Assembly (NCBI RefSeq): GCF_023517795.1
Contig: NZ_CP082928.1
Coordinates: forward strand, 1,240,001-1,304,000
From: Pseudomonas fulva
GTDB lineage: Bacteria > Pseudomonadota > Gammaproteobacteria > Pseudomonadales > Pseudomonadaceae
Direction of reading: 5' to 3'
Length of the DNA stretch: 64,000 bases
Part shown: positions 7,813-18,713 of the stretch, piece by piece
Layout: each line of letters starts with the position of its first letter
Position numbering within the stretch: position 1 is the stretch's first letter
Notes under the pieces: generated by a model
Seen by the model: the letters and a program-made list of their open reading frames with translations, nothing else
Database searches by the model: none
What the model was told of the DNA's origin: nothing
Program-made: the position numbers and the translations under genes

Positions 7813-9702
7813 TTAAATGGCGCCGCGAGCACGCAGTAAGGAAAGCACCTGCTTGACGCCCTCCTCCACCGACACGCTCTGGGTGTCGATGACCAGGTCG
7901 GCATTGAGCGGCACATCGTACGGGAAGGACTCGCCCGGGATGTTGTCACCACCGGCCGCATACAACCCCTGAGGGTCACGCTCGGCACAGACCTGCGGCG
8001 ATGCCTGCACGTAGACGGTGATCAGCCGCTCGGCACCGATCAGCGCCTTGGCCTGCTCGCGGCCTTCGCCATCCGGCGCCACGAACGCGGCCAGGGCGAT
8101 CAGCCCGGCCTCGTTGAACTGACGCGCCACATGGGCGGCGCGGCGCCAGTTCTCGGCACGCCCGGCACGATCCTGCGGCAAGCCCTTGTTCAGGTCATGG
8201 CGCAGGTTCTGGCCGTCGAGCACGTACACCGCACGCCCCATGTCGAACAGCTTGCGCTCCAGGGCGTAGGCCAGGGTGCTCTTGCCGGCGCCGGACAGGC
8301 CGCTGAACAGTACGGTGGCCGGCTGCTGGCCGAGGCGCGCAGCACGCTCCTCGGTGGACACGTGGCCGCTGTCGGTATGGTGCGCGCCGCTGCTGGCATC
8401 GGCGATGATCATGCCGGCGCCCACGGTGCCATTGGTCAGGCGGTCGATGACGATGAAGGCACCGGTGGTGCGGTTGTGCGCGTAGCCGTCGAGTGCGATC
8501 GGCGCATCGAGGGCGACCTTGACCTTGCCGATCTCGTTGAGCTGCAGGCTGCTGGCCGCGCCCTGCTCCAGGGTGTTCACATCGACCCGGTGGGTGATGC
8601 TGGCAATCGAGCCCGGCACGTAGCTGGTGGCGCGCTTGATGTCGTACTTCTTGCCCGGCAGCATCGGCTCTTCGGCCATCCACACCAGCATGGCATCGAA
8701 GGTGTCGACCACCTGCGGGCGGTTGTCGGCATGCACCAGCATGTCGCCGCGCGACACGTCGATCTCGTCTTCCAGGGTCAGGGTGATGGCCTGGCCCGGG
8801 CCGGCCTGCTCCAGCTCACCTTCATAGGTGACGATGGATTTGACCCTGCTGCCCTTGCCCGACGGCAGCGCGATGACTTCGTCGCCCTTGCGCACGATAC
8901 CGCTGGCCAGGGTGCCGGCGAAACCGCGGAAGTTGAGGTTCGGGCGGTTGACGTACTGCACCGGGAAACGCAGGTCGTCGAAGTTGCGATCGCCCGCCAC
9001 TTCCACGCTCTCGAGAATTTCCATCAGCGACTGGCCGCTGTACCACGGCGAGCGCTCGGACTTGTTGACCACGTTGTCGCCCTTGAGGGCCGACATGGGC
9101 ACGAACTCCAGGGTGGTCGGGCGCAGGTCGATCTTCTCGGCGAAAGCCAGGTAGTCGGCCTTGATCTGCTCGAAAACGCCCTGGTCGAAGTCCTTGAGGT
9201 CCATCTTGTTGACGGCCACGACGATGTGCTTGATGCCCAGCAGGGACGCGATGAAGCTGTGCCGCTTGGTCTGGGTCTGCACGCCGTAACGGGCGTCGAT
9301 CAGGATGATCGCCAGGTCGCAGGTCGAGGCGCCGGTGGCCATGTTGCGCGTGTACTGCTCATGGCCGGGGGTGTCGGCGATGATGAACTTGCGCTTGGCG
9401 GTGGAGAAATAGCGGTAGGCGACATCGATGGTGATGCCCTGCTCGCGCTCGGCCTGCAGGCCGTCGACCAGCAGCGCCAGGTCGACCTCCTCACCGGTGG
9501 TGCCGCTCTTCTTCGAGTCGCGGGTGATGGCTTCCAGGTGATCTTCGTAGATCATCTTGGAGTCGTGCAGCAGCCGCCCGATCAGGGTGCTCTTGCCGTC
9601 ATCGACGTTGCCGCAGGTGAGGAAGCGCAGCAGTTCCTTGCGCTCGTGCTGAGCCAGGTAGGCGTGGATGTCCTGGCTGATCAAATCGGATTGGTGACTC
9701 AT
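7813..9702 (-). CDS. cysNC: CysNC: bifunctional ATP sulfurylase GTPase subunit / APS kinase
   Basis: A 629-aa fusion. Residues 1 to about 440 are the CysN GTPase, with P-loop GNVDDGKST, switch [14 protein letters not shown] and NKMDL. The rest is the CysC adenylylsulfate kinase, with its own P-loop GLSGAGKST near residue 465. With CysD it activates sulfate to APS and then phosphorylates it to PAPS in the cytoplasm. The fusion is usual in Pseudomonas. It starts 12 bp behind cysD, so the two form an operon; sulfur-limitation control by CysB is known for the family, but no site was identified here. Confidence 0.96.
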   Translation of the reverse strand: MSHQSDLISQDIHAYLAQHERKELLRFLTCGNVDDGKSTLIGRLLHDSKMIYEDHLEAITRDSKKSGTTGEEVDLALLVDGLQAEREQGITIDVAYRYFSTAKRKFIIADTPGHEQYTRNMATGASTCDLAIILIDARYGVQTQTKRHSFIASLLGIKHIVVAVNKMDLKDFDQGVFEQIKADYLAFAEKIDLRPTTLEFVPMSALKGDNVVNKSERSPWYSGQSLMEILESVEVAGDRNFDDLRFPVQYVNRPNLNFRGFAGTLASGIVRKGDEVIALPSGKGSRVKSIVTYEGELEQAGPGQAITLTLEDEIDVSRGDMLVHADNRPQVVDTFDAMLVWMAEEPMLPGKKYDIKRATSYVPGSIASITHRVDVNTLEQGAASSLQLNEIGKVKVALDAPIALDGYAHNRTTGAFIVIDRLTNGTVGAGMIIADASSGAHHTDSGHVSTEERAARLGQQPATVLFSGLSGAGKSTLAYALERKLFDMGRAVYVLDGQNLRHDLNKGLPQDRAGRAENWRRAAHVARQFNEAGLIALAAFVAPDGEGREQAKALIGAERLITVYVQASPQVCAERDPQGLYAAGGDNIPGESFPYDVPLNADLVIDTQSVSVEEGVKQVLSLLRARGAI

Positions 9703-9714
9703 GGTGCGTGATCC

Positions 9715-10632
9715 TCAGAAATAGCCCTGACGTTTCTTTTCTTCCATCGAGCCGGCGGCGTCGTGATCGATCACGCGGCCCTGGCGTTCGGAAGTCCGGG
9801 TCAGGAGCATTTCCTGGATGATGTCGGTCAGGCTTTGCGCCTCGGACTCCACCGCACCGGTCAGCGGGTAGCAGCCCAGGGTGCGGAAGCGCACCTTCTT
9901 CTTCTGGATGCGCGCCTTCTCCTCGTCGCTGAGGTGTTCGAGGATGCGCTCGTCATCGATCATGATCAGCGTGCCGTTTTTCTCGATCACTTCACGCTCG
10001 GCGGCGAAATACAGCGGCACGATCGGGATCTGCTCCAGATAGATGTACTGCCAGATGTCCAGCTCGGTCCAGTTGGAGAGCGGAAACACGCGGATCGACT
10101 CGCCCTTCTTGACGTTGCCGTTGTACACGTTCCACAGCTCGGGGCGCTGGTTCTTGGGGTCCCAGCGGTGCTTGCTGTCGCGGAACGAGTAGACGCGCTC
10201 CTTGGCGCGGGACTTCTCCTCGTCACGGCGCGCGCCACCGAAGGCGGCGTCGAAGCCGTACTTGTCCAGGGCCTGCTTGAGGCCCTCGGTCTTCATCACG
10301 TCGGTGTGCTTGGCACTGCCGTAGGTGAAGGGGTTCATGTCCTGCGCCACACCATCGGGGTTGATGTGGGTGATCAGGTCCAGGCCCATTTCGCTGACCA
10401 TCTTGTCGCGAAAACGGTACATCTCCTGGAATTTCCAGCGCGTGTCGACGTGCATCACCGGAAACGGCAGCTTGCCGGGAAAGAATGCCTTGCGCGCGAG
10501 ATGCAGCATCACGGCGGAATCCTTGCCGATGGAATAGAGCATCACCGGGTTATCGAATTCGGCGGCCACTTCACGAATGATGTGGATACTTTCCGCCTCG
10601 AGCTGTTTCAAGTGCGTCAGTTTGTCGAGCAT
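9715..10632 (-). CDS. cysD: CysD, sulfate adenylyltransferase subunit 2
   Basis: A 305-aa catalytic ATP sulfurylase subunit of the PAPS-reductase-like N-type ATP-pyrophosphatase family. It has the [12 protein letters not shown] loop (about residues 35-46), the arginine-rich [12 protein letters not shown] segment, and [16 protein letters not shown]. It makes APS from sulfate and ATP, coupled to GTP hydrolysis by CysN. The first gene of cysD-cysNC; its promoter lies in the 10633-11001 gap, divergent from the autotransporter gene. Confidence 0.97.
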   Translation of the reverse strand: MLDKLTHLKQLEAESIHIIREVAAEFDNPVMLYSIGKDSAVMLHLARKAFFPGKLPFPVMHVDTRWKFQEMYRFRDKMVSEMGLDLITHINPDGVAQDMNPFTYGSAKHTDVMKTEGLKQALDKYGFDAAFGGARRDEEKSRAKERVYSFRDSKHRWDPKNQRPELWNVYNGNVKKGESIRVFPLSNWTELDIWQYIYLEQIPIVPLYFAAEREVIEKNGTLIMIDDERILEHLSDEEKARIQKKKVRFRTLGCYPLTGAVESEAQSLTDIIQEMLLTRTSERQGRVIDHDAAGSMEEKKRQGYF

Positions 10633-11001
10633 GGCTACTCACGAGGGTCACGGTATTTATTCAGGCCAGAACGGGCCTTGGACGAGCGCGCACTCTAGCA
10701 CAGCACCTGCTTCTAATCAGGGCAGCGCTTAGATCGAAACGATCTAGCTTTATTCCAGTGAAACAGGCGGCCATCGGCGTCCAGGGATGGGCACCTCAAG
10801 GCTGCACGCCAGAATGCTGACCGAGCCTTGGCAAAGCACGGCAGCGCCGCGACTTTGTGAAACGCGCGGCAGCTTCACCGGCCAAGCCTTGACTCGGGCG
10901 CCTCCACTGAGCACCCTTGCGCGCGTCGCCCACCTGCCTGTGGCGACACGCGCCCGGCTCGCGGCGCATCGGAACCCGCTACTGCGCTCAAGGAGAGCCC
11001 C
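10633..11001. other. Intergenic region between cysD and the autotransporter gene
   Basis: This 369-bp gap holds divergent promoters. A near-perfect palindrome TAGATCG-aaa-CGATCTA lies at 10730-10746 in an AT-richer patch, which looks like an operator. The right 200 bp is GC-rich with no obvious gene; the short frames there do not look coding. AAGGAGAG precedes the autotransporter ATG. Confidence 0.5.
10730..10746. promoter_or_regulatory. Palindrome TAGATCGAAACGATCTA, candidate operator
   Basis: A perfect 7-bp inverted repeat with an AAA centre sits 97 bp upstream of cysD and 255 bp upstream of the autotransporter gene. It does not match a regulator site I can name. Confidence 0.35.
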
Positions 11002-13860
11002 ATGCAACACAGCCCCCTGTCCCTTTCCCTTCTTACCCTCGCCATCGCAGCTGCCAGCTTCTCGGCCCGGGCAGAAACCTACCAGATCGAAAACGGCCCC
11101 AAGACCTGGGAGAACGTCATCATCGCGGATGGCCTGAGCATCGGCGGCGAGCTGACCACGCCAGCCAACGCGCTGATCCTGAAGCCGGGAACCCATGTGC
11201 AGGGTGACCTGATCATCGATGCCACGATCAATGCCACTGGATCCGAAAGCTCACAGGATCGTTACGGTCGTCCGTTGACGCTGGGGGAAGGGTTGAGCGC
11301 CTTCTCCGATGAAGTGCGCATTGATGGCGGCCTCATCAATAACGGTAACTTGATCGCCAACGGTCTCAGCGCCGTCGGTATTCAGGGGCGTAATCTCTCC
11401 ATCGATGGCACGCTCAGCAACACTGGCCTGGTCAGTGTCCGGGACACCTACGTACTGGACGCCCAGAACCACCTGTTGGGCGACGCGATGCCTGCCGGCA
11501 TAAGCCTGAGCGAAACCCGCCTGGGTAGCCTGAGCAACAGCGGACGCATCGAAGTGATCAGTGCGGATATCGGCAGAGGTATCGAGCTGATACGCACCCC
11601 ATTGGCCGGCGCTCTCGAAAACACCCGCAGCGGCAGCGTCGAAGTGACCGGCGATGAAGTGCATGCGATCGGCGTCAACTTCAAAAGTGATCTGGCTGAA
11701 CTGATCAACGCAGGAACAGTGCGTGCCACGGGAATCAAGTCGCGTGGTGACTCTCGTAACCTGAGTGAAGCCAACGGTATTACGGTCGGCGACAGCATCG
11801 TTCGCGGTCGGCTGCTCAACAGTGGCAGCATCACAGTCAGCGGCTACGAAGCCACCGGTATTGCGCTTATCGCCTATGGCAGTAACGGCGATGAGGCGCG
11901 TATCAATGGGGATCTTGTCAACAGCGGCAGCATTGATGTCACCGCCGTGGCCGAGAACGGCGCCACCGCCCGTGCCATCGATATCTCCAATGCAACCATC
12001 GGCGGTAAGCTGACCAACAGTGGATCCATTACTGCAAGCGGTGCAGACTCGGTAGGCATCTATGTCGAGAAGAGTCGTATTGCGGGTGACATTTTCAACA
12101 GCGGTACCATCAAAGGTGATCGTGCGGGTATCTACCTGGCGAGCATCGATTCCAACAGCAACCTGCCCGGCTATGCTCCGTTCAGCATCATCTATCAGGA
12201 TGGTGGGCTAATTGAAGGTGGTGAATACGCCATTTATTCCGATCCGCAAAACAATGACTCACGACTGATCTGGGGAGGCGGTACGATCAAGGGCAAGATC
12301 CACGGTATCTCCTATATAGACATCGTCGGGGACGCTACTTTTGACGGCAATCACATCTCTGACGGCGGTGATTATGGCGGCGTGGATATCTTCAATGCCG
12401 ACGATAGCCCTCTAGGCCGACCGGGAAAACTGACACTGCTTCAACCCCATGTGACGCTGGATGGCCATCTTGAGATGAACCGTGGCACCGTGTTGCAGCT
12501 CAACCTCAGTGACGCGACCGATCCTGACAGGGCGATTCTCAAGGTAAGAGACGAGGCCTACTTTTCGGAAGAAAGTACCATTGCGCTTCGCCCTACTTCG
12601 GAGGCCTTTCGTGCCTCGGGCAAAGAGTACAAGCTGATTCAGGCAGATAAGATCGAATACGACGGCAACGGCAGCCTGGTGGTCAGCAGCTCACCCTTAC
12701 TGACCGTCAACTCTTCCAGGCTTACCGATACCGAAGTATTGGCAACTGTCAGCAGTGTATCTGGCCAGCAGGCCGGTGAAATCATCGATCAGGCCGGCAG
12801 CAGCCCCAACGCCCGCCGTGCCTTCCAGCCGTTCTATGCCAGTGTGATGGCGCAACTGGACAGCAACGACCCGGTGTTCCAGGCGTTCGCCAATGCCGAT
12901 GAGGCCCAGCTTGCCGCCCTGAGCGAACAGCTCACGCCTCAGGTCGATGGCGCCGCACAGGCTGCAGCCAATGCGGTGCAAAACCTGGTCAGCGGGGCTG
13001 TGAGCTCGCGTACTTCGTCGCTGCGTGGTGCCTCGTCCGGTTCGGCATTCAGCGAGACCGGCTTCTGGGTCCAAGGGCACGACAGCGACCTGCGCCAGGG
13101 CCGTCGCAGCGGCATCGCCGGTTACGACGCCGACAGCCGCGGCCTGAGCCTCGGCCTCGACGGCAAGCTCGACGAGCAGTGGACGCTGGGTGTGGCTTAC
13201 AGCAACCTGGATACCAACGTCAGTGGCCGCACCGGCAACAAGAGCGAGATCGACAGCCAGGTACTGACCCTGTATTCGAGTTTCGAACAGGGCCCGGTAT
13301 TCGTCGATACCAGCCTGAGCTATGGCTTCAACGACAACACCAGCAAGCGCAACATCGCCGGCACCCGTGCCAAAGGCGACTTCGACAGCCAGTCCCTGGC
13401 GTGGAATCTGGAAGCGGGCTACGGCCTGCATGCCGGCAGCATCACGCTTGAGCCACGTGTAGCGACCCGTTACACCCGCCTGGACATCGACGGCTATCGG
13501 GAAAAAGGCTCCTCGGCGGCACTGGCAGTAAGCAGCCAGCGCTATGAAGCTATCGAACTCGGCGCGGGTGCACGCCTGGCCAGCCGGTTCTCCGTTGGCC
13601 AGGGCACTCTCGAGCCGGAGCTGAAGCTGATGGCCTACCACGACTTCGCGGCTGATCGTGCCAGCAGCACCTCCAGCTTCGTACTGGGTGGCTCATCCTT
13701 CGTGACCCACGGTGCCAACCCGGCACGTGACAGCTACGAGGCCAGCCTTGGCGTCAACTACCGGCTCGGCGCCCTGAGCCTGGGCGCAGGCTACGAGCAC
13801 GTGGGCCGCTCGGGCTTCGATGCCGATACGCTTCGCGCGAAAGTCCGTTACGACTTCTGA
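11002..13860 (+). CDS. Type V autotransporter with beta-helix passenger
   Basis: A 952-aa autotransporter. A signal peptide ends at SARA (about residue 24). The passenger (about 25-620) carries recurring L-x-N-S/A-G-x-I/V turns near residues 109, 175, 233, 270, 304, 336 and 363, spaced mostly 27-66 residues, as in right-handed beta-helix passengers. A helical linker (about 600-680) leads into the C-terminal beta-barrel (about 690-952), which ends in the typical terminal Phe (VRYDF). No protease Ser motif or RGD was noticed, so adhesion or aggregation is a guess. The passenger is clearly richer in A/T and in rarer codons than the barrel and the neighbours. Confidence 0.9.
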   Translation: MQHSPLSLSLLTLAIAAASFSARAETYQIENGPKTWENVIIADGLSIGGELTTPANALILKPGTHVQGDLIIDATINATGSESSQDRYGRPLTLGEGLSAFSDEVRIDGGLINNGNLIANGLSAVGIQGRNLSIDGTLSNTGLVSVRDTYVLDAQNHLLGDAMPAGISLSETRLGSLSNSGRIEVISADIGRGIELIRTPLAGALENTRSGSVEVTGDEVHAIGVNFKSDLAELINAGTVRATGIKSRGDSRNLSEANGITVGDSIVRGRLLNSGSITVSGYEATGIALIAYGSNGDEARINGDLVNSGSIDVTAVAENGATARAIDISNATIGGKLTNSGSITASGADSVGIYVEKSRIAGDIFNSGTIKGDRAGIYLASIDSNSNLPGYAPFSIIYQDGGLIEGGEYAIYSDPQNNDSRLIWGGGTIKGKIHGISYIDIVGDATFDGNHISDGGDYGGVDIFNADDSPLGRPGKLTLLQPHVTLDGHLEMNRGTVLQLNLSDATDPDRAILKVRDEAYFSEESTIALRPTSEAFRASGKEYKLIQADKIEYDGNGSLVVSSSPLLTVNSSRLTDTEVLATVSSVSGQQAGEIIDQAGSSPNARRAFQPFYASVMAQLDSNDPVFQAFANADEAQLAALSEQLTPQVDGAAQAAANAVQNLVSGAVSSRTSSLRGASSGSAFSETGFWVQGHDSDLRQGRRSGIAGYDADSRGLSLGLDGKLDEQWTLGVAYSNLDTNVSGRTGNKSEIDSQVLTLYSSFEQGPVFVDTSLSYGFNDNTSKRNIAGTRAKGDFDSQSLAWNLEAGYGLHAGSITLEPRVATRYTRLDIDGYREKGSSAALAVSSQRYEAIELGAGARLASRFSVGQGTLEPELKLMAYHDFAADRASSTSSFVLGGSSFVTHGANPARDSYEASLGVNYRLGALSLGAGYEHVGRSGFDADTLRAKVRYDF

Positions 13861-13871
13861 TCGTGACCAAG

Positions 13872-13899
13872 TGGCGTTCAGGATGAAACCTGGACGCCA
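13872..13899. terminator. Possible terminator hairpin between autotransporter and Nif3-like gene
   Basis: An 11-bp stem TGGCGTTCAGG/CCTGGACGCCA with one wobble pair and a six-base loop lies 11 bp after the autotransporter stop, between converging genes. It lacks a T-run. Confidence 0.45.
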
Positions 13900-13918
13900 T
13901 CTCTGCACCACTGCCTTC

Positions 13919-14677
13919 TCAAATCGGATTCGGGCAATCGATGAACAGATGCTCGATGGCGAAGCGTCGGCTCAGGTACTCCCCCAGTGCCTGCACGCCA
14001 TAACGCTCGGTAGCGTGGTGGCCGGCGGCGATAAAGCTGACGCCGTTTTCCCGTGCGCTGTGGAAGGTCTGCTCGGACGCTTCCCCCGTCAGGTACAGGT
14101 CGACGCCGGCGGCGATGGCCTGGTCGATATAGCCCTGTCCGCCCCCCGTACACCAGCCGATACGGCTGACCGGTCTGTCCTCCTCCACCAGCAACGGTTC
14201 ACGACCCAGCACTTCATGCACGCGGCGGGCGAAGTCGCGGGCGCTCAGCGGTTGCGCGAGCGAACCGATCAAGCCGACGGTACGCGGATTGTCCGGCTCC
14301 AGCGGCCCCTCGACGGTGATATCGAGCTGGCGCGCCAGCTGCACGTTGTTGCCGACTTCGGGGTGCAGGTCCAGCGGCAGGTGGTAGGCCAGCAGGCTGA
14401 TGTCGTTGGCCAGCAGGGTCTTCAGGCGACGCTGCTTCATGCCGGTAAGGCAGGGGTTCTCGCCCTTCCAGAAGTAGCCGTGGTGCACCAGCAGGACGTC
14501 GGCACGGGCCTCGACGGCCGCCTCGATCATCGCCAGGCTAGCGGTTACGCCACTGACGATGCGCTGCACCTGCGGCCGCCCCTCGACCTGCAGGCCGTTG
14601 GGGCAGTAATCGCTGATGCGCGAGGCGCCCAGATAGCGCTCAACGTCCTCTACCAGGGTGGTCAGGGCAATGGCCAT
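13919..14677 (-). CDS. Nif3-like dinuclear metal-centre hexameric protein (YbgI family)
   Basis: A 252-aa protein of the Nif3/YbgI family, which forms toroidal hexamers with a two-metal site; one proposed role is GTP cyclohydrolase-I type activity or DNA-related hydrolysis, but the function is unsettled. Metal ligands are visible in DVLLVHHGYFW and in AAGHHATERYGVQALGEYL (His and Glu). The ATG at 14677 follows GAGGA. It is divergent from algW, as in P. aeruginosa. Confidence 0.9.
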   Translation of the reverse strand: MAIALTTLVEDVERYLGASRISDYCPNGLQVEGRPQVQRIVSGVTASLAMIEAAVEARADVLLVHHGYFWKGENPCLTGMKQRRLKTLLANDISLLAYHLPLDLHPEVGNNVQLARQLDITVEGPLEPDNPRTVGLIGSLAQPLSARDFARRVHEVLGREPLLVEEDRPVSRIGWCTGGGQGYIDQAIAAGVDLYLTGEASEQTFHSARENGVSFIAAGHHATERYGVQALGEYLSRRFAIEHLFIDCPNPI

Positions 14678-14729
14678 ACAGATTTCCTCACGAACGGTTG
14701 CGAACCGCTGCTTTCTTGGCACGGTTCTC

Positions 14730-14735
14730 TATAAT
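14730..14735 (+). promoter_or_regulatory. TATAAT -10 candidate upstream of algW
   Basis: A consensus TATAAT hexamer lies 52 bp before the algW ATG. No good -35 is seen at 16-18 bp, so the assignment is weak. Confidence 0.3.
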
Positions 14736-14786
14736 GGCGCACCTTAAGGGCCCGATAGGGGCCTCGCAACCCTCAGGATTGGATCG

Positions 14787-15932
<1,146 letters not shown>

Positions 15933-15955
15933 TACCTACAGTTGTCGCGGATACG

Positions 15956-15987
15956 AAAAAGCCAGGGCCTGTGCCCTGGCTTTTTTC
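15956..15987. terminator. Bidirectional terminator between algW and hisC
   Basis: A strong stem AAAAAGCCAGGGC/GCCCTGGCTTTTT with a CTGT loop and flanking A- and T-runs lies between converging genes. Confidence 0.9.
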
Positions 15988-16001
15988 TTTGCGGTTATCG
16001 A

Positions 16002-17054
16002 TCAGAGCGCGGCGAGTGCGTCGAGCAGGGCCTGGTTCTGCTCGGGCGAGCCGATGCTGATACGCAGGAACTGAGCGATGCGCGCCTGCTTGAAGTGGCG
16101 CACGATCACGCCCTGCTCACGCAGTGAGGCGGCGATGCTGGCCGCGTCATGCCCCGGATGGCGAGCGAAGATGAAGTTGGCGGCTGACGGCAGTACCTCG
16201 AAGCCCAGCGCCTGCAGCCCGGCAACGACCTGCTCGCGGCTGTCGACCACCGCAGCGCAGGTCTGCTCGAAATAGGCACGATCCTCGAACGCGGCTGCCG
16301 CGCCGGCGATGGCGATACGATCCAGCGGGTAGGAGTTGAAGCTGTTCTTGATCCGCTCCAGCGCCTCGATCAGGTCTTCATGACCCACCGCCAGGCCAAC
16401 CCGCAGGCCGGCCAGCGAGCGCGATTTGGACAGCGTCTGGGTAACCAGCAGATTCGGGTATTGGCTCACCAGGCTGATCGCCGATTCGCCACCGAAATCG
16501 ATATAGGCCTCGTCCACCAGCACCACGCTGTCCGGGTTGGCCTGCAGCAGCCGCTCCACCGCCTCCAGCGCCAGCAGGCAGCCGGTCGGCGCGTTCGGGT
16601 TGGGGAAAATGATGCCGCCGTTGGGCCGCGCGTAATCCTCGACGCGGATCTGGAACTGCTCGTCCAGGGCGATCGGCTCGGCCTGGATGCCGTACAGCCC
16701 GCAGTAGACCGGATAGAAGCTGTAGCTGATATCGGGGAACAGCAGCGGCTTGCCGTGCTGGAACAGGCCGTGGAAGGCGTGGGCCAGGACTTCGTCCGAG
16801 CCGTTGCCGACGAACACCTGGCTGGCCGGCACGCCATAGTGAGCGGCGACGGCCTGCTTGAGGCGATCGCCATTGGGATCCGGGTACAGACGTAGGTCGT
16901 CGTTCAGCTCCGCCTGCATGGCGGCGATGGCCTTGGGCGACGGACCGTAGGGGTTCTCGTTGGTGTTGAGCTTGACCAGCTTGGTCAGCTTCGGCTGCTC
17001 ACCCGGCACATAGGGCACCAGGTCCTTGACGAAGGGGCTCCAGAATTTGCTCAT
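16002..17054 (-). CDS. hisC: HisC, histidinol-phosphate aminotransferase
   Basis: A 350-aa PLP aminotransferase for the imidazole-acetol-phosphate step of histidine synthesis. The N-terminal [13 protein letters not shown] motif is diagnostic, [15 protein letters not shown] cofactor contacts follow ([12 protein letters not shown]), and the PLP lysine is in [14 protein letters not shown]. It is the last gene of murA-hisG-hisD-hisC; a 74-bp gap with a hairpin separates it from hisD. Other his genes are elsewhere, as usual in Pseudomonas. Confidence 0.95.
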   Translation of the reverse strand: MSKFWSPFVKDLVPYVPGEQPKLTKLVKLNTNENPYGPSPKAIAAMQAELNDDLRLYPDPNGDRLKQAVAAHYGVPASQVFVGNGSDEVLAHAFHGLFQHGKPLLFPDISYSFYPVYCGLYGIQAEPIALDEQFQIRVEDYARPNGGIIFPNPNAPTGCLLALEAVERLLQANPDSVVLVDEAYIDFGGESAISLVSQYPNLLVTQTLSKSRSLAGLRVGLAVGHEDLIEALERIKNSFNSYPLDRIAIAGAAAAFEDRAYFEQTCAAVVDSREQVVAGLQALGFEVLPSAANFIFARHPGHDAASIAASLREQGVIVRHFKQARIAQFLRISIGSPEQNQALLDALAAL

Positions 17055-17089
17055 CTGCCCTTCTCTCCTAGAAATTGTTCAGAAGAAAC

Positions 17090-17115
17090 GGTGGACGAGA
17101 AAAGCCTCGTCCACC
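17090..17115. repeat. GGTGGACGAG/CTCGTCCACC hairpin between hisD and hisC
   Basis: A perfect 10-bp inverted repeat with a six-base AAAAGC loop fills part of the 74-bp spacer between hisD and hisC. Such GTGGACGA palindromes recur as intergenic repeats in pseudomonads; only this copy was seen in the window. Confidence 0.7.
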
Positions 17116-17128
17116 CTACGATCAGCTA

Positions 17129-18439
17129 TCAGTTCTTGATGCGGTATTCGGCGCTGCGCGCATGGGCAGTCAGCGATTCGCCGCGGGCGAGCACCGAGGC
17201 CACCTTGCCCAGCTCGGAGGCACCGTCGGCCGAGCAGTGGATGATCGACGAGCGCTTCTGGAAGTCGTAGACGCCCAGCGGCGACGAGAAGCGCGCGGTG
17301 CCCGAGGTCGGCAGCACGTGGTTGGGCCCTGCACAGTAATCGCCCAGCGCCTCGGCGGTGTACCGGCCCATGAAGATCGCACCGGCATGGCGGATCTGCG
17401 CCAGGTATTGCTCGGGGTTCTCGACCGACAGCTCCAGGTGCTCGGGGGCGATACGGTTGGCCACTTCGATGGCCTGGGCCATGTCATCGACCAGAATCAG
17501 CGCGCCGCGGCCTTCGATGGAAGTACGGGCAATGGCCTCGCGTTCCAGGCTCGGCAGCAGCTTGGCAATGCTTTCGGCGACCTTGTCGAGGAATGCGGCG
17601 TCCGGGCTGACCAGGATCGACTGCGCATCCTCGTCGTGCTCGGCCTGGGAGAACAGGTCCATGGCGATCCAGTCCGGATCGGTCTGGCCGTCGCACACCA
17701 CGAGGATCTCCGATGGCCCGGCGATCATGTCGATGCCGACCTTGCCGAACACATGGCGCTTGGCGGTGGCCACGTAGATGTTGCCCGGCCCGACGATCTT
17801 GTCCACCGGCGGCACGCTCTCGGTACCGTAGGCCAGCGCCGCGACGGCCTGGGCGCCACCGATGGTGAACACCCGGTCGACACCGGCAATGGCGGCGGCA
17901 GCCAGGACGATCTCGTTGATCTCGCCACGCGGCGTGGGCACCACCATGACCACTTCGGGTACGCCGGCGACCTTGGCCGGGATGGCGTTCATCAACACCG
18001 AAGAGGGGTACGAAGCCTTGCCGCCCGGCACGTACAGGCCGGCGCGGTCGAGCGGCGTGACCTTCTGGCCCAGCACCGTGCCGTCGGCTTCGGTGTAGGT
18101 CCAGGAATCCTGCTTCTGCTTTTCGTGGTAGCTGCGCACCCGGGCGGCGGCCGTTTCCAGCGCCTGGCGCTGCTCGGCGGTGATACGGGTGAGCGCCAGC
18201 TCCAGGCGCTCGCGCGGCAGGATCAGGTCGGCCACGGAGTCCACATCCAGCGCGTCGAAACGCTGGGTGAACTCGACCAGAGCCGCATCACCGCGCTCGC
18301 GCACCGCCTTGATGATATCCAGCACGCGCTGATTGACGCCGTCGTCGGAGACGCTTTCCCAGCTCAGCAGATGATCCAGATGCTGGGCGAAATCCGCGTC
18401 GGCAGCGTTGAGTCGGCGAATGGCAACTGGAGCGGTCAT
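17129..18439 (-). CDS. hisD: HisD, histidinol dehydrogenase
   Basis: A 436-aa zinc-dependent, NAD-linked enzyme that oxidises L-histidinol to L-histidine, the last two steps of the pathway. Diagnostic segments are [23 protein letters not shown] in the N-terminal half, the [10 protein letters not shown] motif, the [10 protein letters not shown] segment and the C-terminal [14 protein letters not shown] with active-site His. It is separated from upstream hisG by a 274-bp insert-like gap containing a MITE-like repeat. Confidence 0.96.
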   Translation of the reverse strand: MTAPVAIRRLNAADADFAQHLDHLLSWESVSDDGVNQRVLDIIKAVRERGDAALVEFTQRFDALDVDSVADLILPRERLELALTRITAEQRQALETAAARVRSYHEKQKQDSWTYTEADGTVLGQKVTPLDRAGLYVPGGKASYPSSVLMNAIPAKVAGVPEVVMVVPTPRGEINEIVLAAAAIAGVDRVFTIGGAQAVAALAYGTESVPPVDKIVGPGNIYVATAKRHVFGKVGIDMIAGPSEILVVCDGQTDPDWIAMDLFSQAEHDEDAQSILVSPDAAFLDKVAESIAKLLPSLEREAIARTSIEGRGALILVDDMAQAIEVANRIAPEHLELSVENPEQYLAQIRHAGAIFMGRYTAEALGDYCAGPNHVLPTSGTARFSSPLGVYDFQKRSSIIHCSADGASELGKVASVLARGESLTAHARSAEYRIKN

Positions 18440-18550
18440 AGCTGAAGCCTCATCTGGATGGCGGTATTCTCAGGCGCCGCTAGAGTAGCAAGCCCACCGT
18501 GCGGGCACCTGAGAATTTGGCTATAGCACGAATAGGCGTTGCGCGGCGCT

Positions 18551-18696
18551 TAGCAGGCTGTCGAAAAACTATCTGCGTTGCCATCGCCGCGTTAAAAACA
18601 ACCTCAAAATGCTCATGTACTACTCGTACACTCCGCTTTTTCGCCTGTTTTTGCCTTGCGCTGGCTACCTCGATTACGTTTTTCAACGGCCTGCTA
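18551..18696. mobile_element. MITE-like palindromic repeat, 146 bp
   Basis: Terminal inverted repeats of 19 bp, TAGCAGGCTGTCGAAAAAC on the left and the same with two differences on the right, bound a 146-bp non-coding element. The interior (AAAATGCTCATGTAC, then TTTTTCGCCTGTTTTTGCC) is typical of a dispersed small repeat of pseudomonads. It carries no transposase and lies between hisG and hisD, which are otherwise a tight operon. Confidence 0.75.
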
Positions 18697-18713
18697 GGCC
18701 ACGCGAGAGAGGG

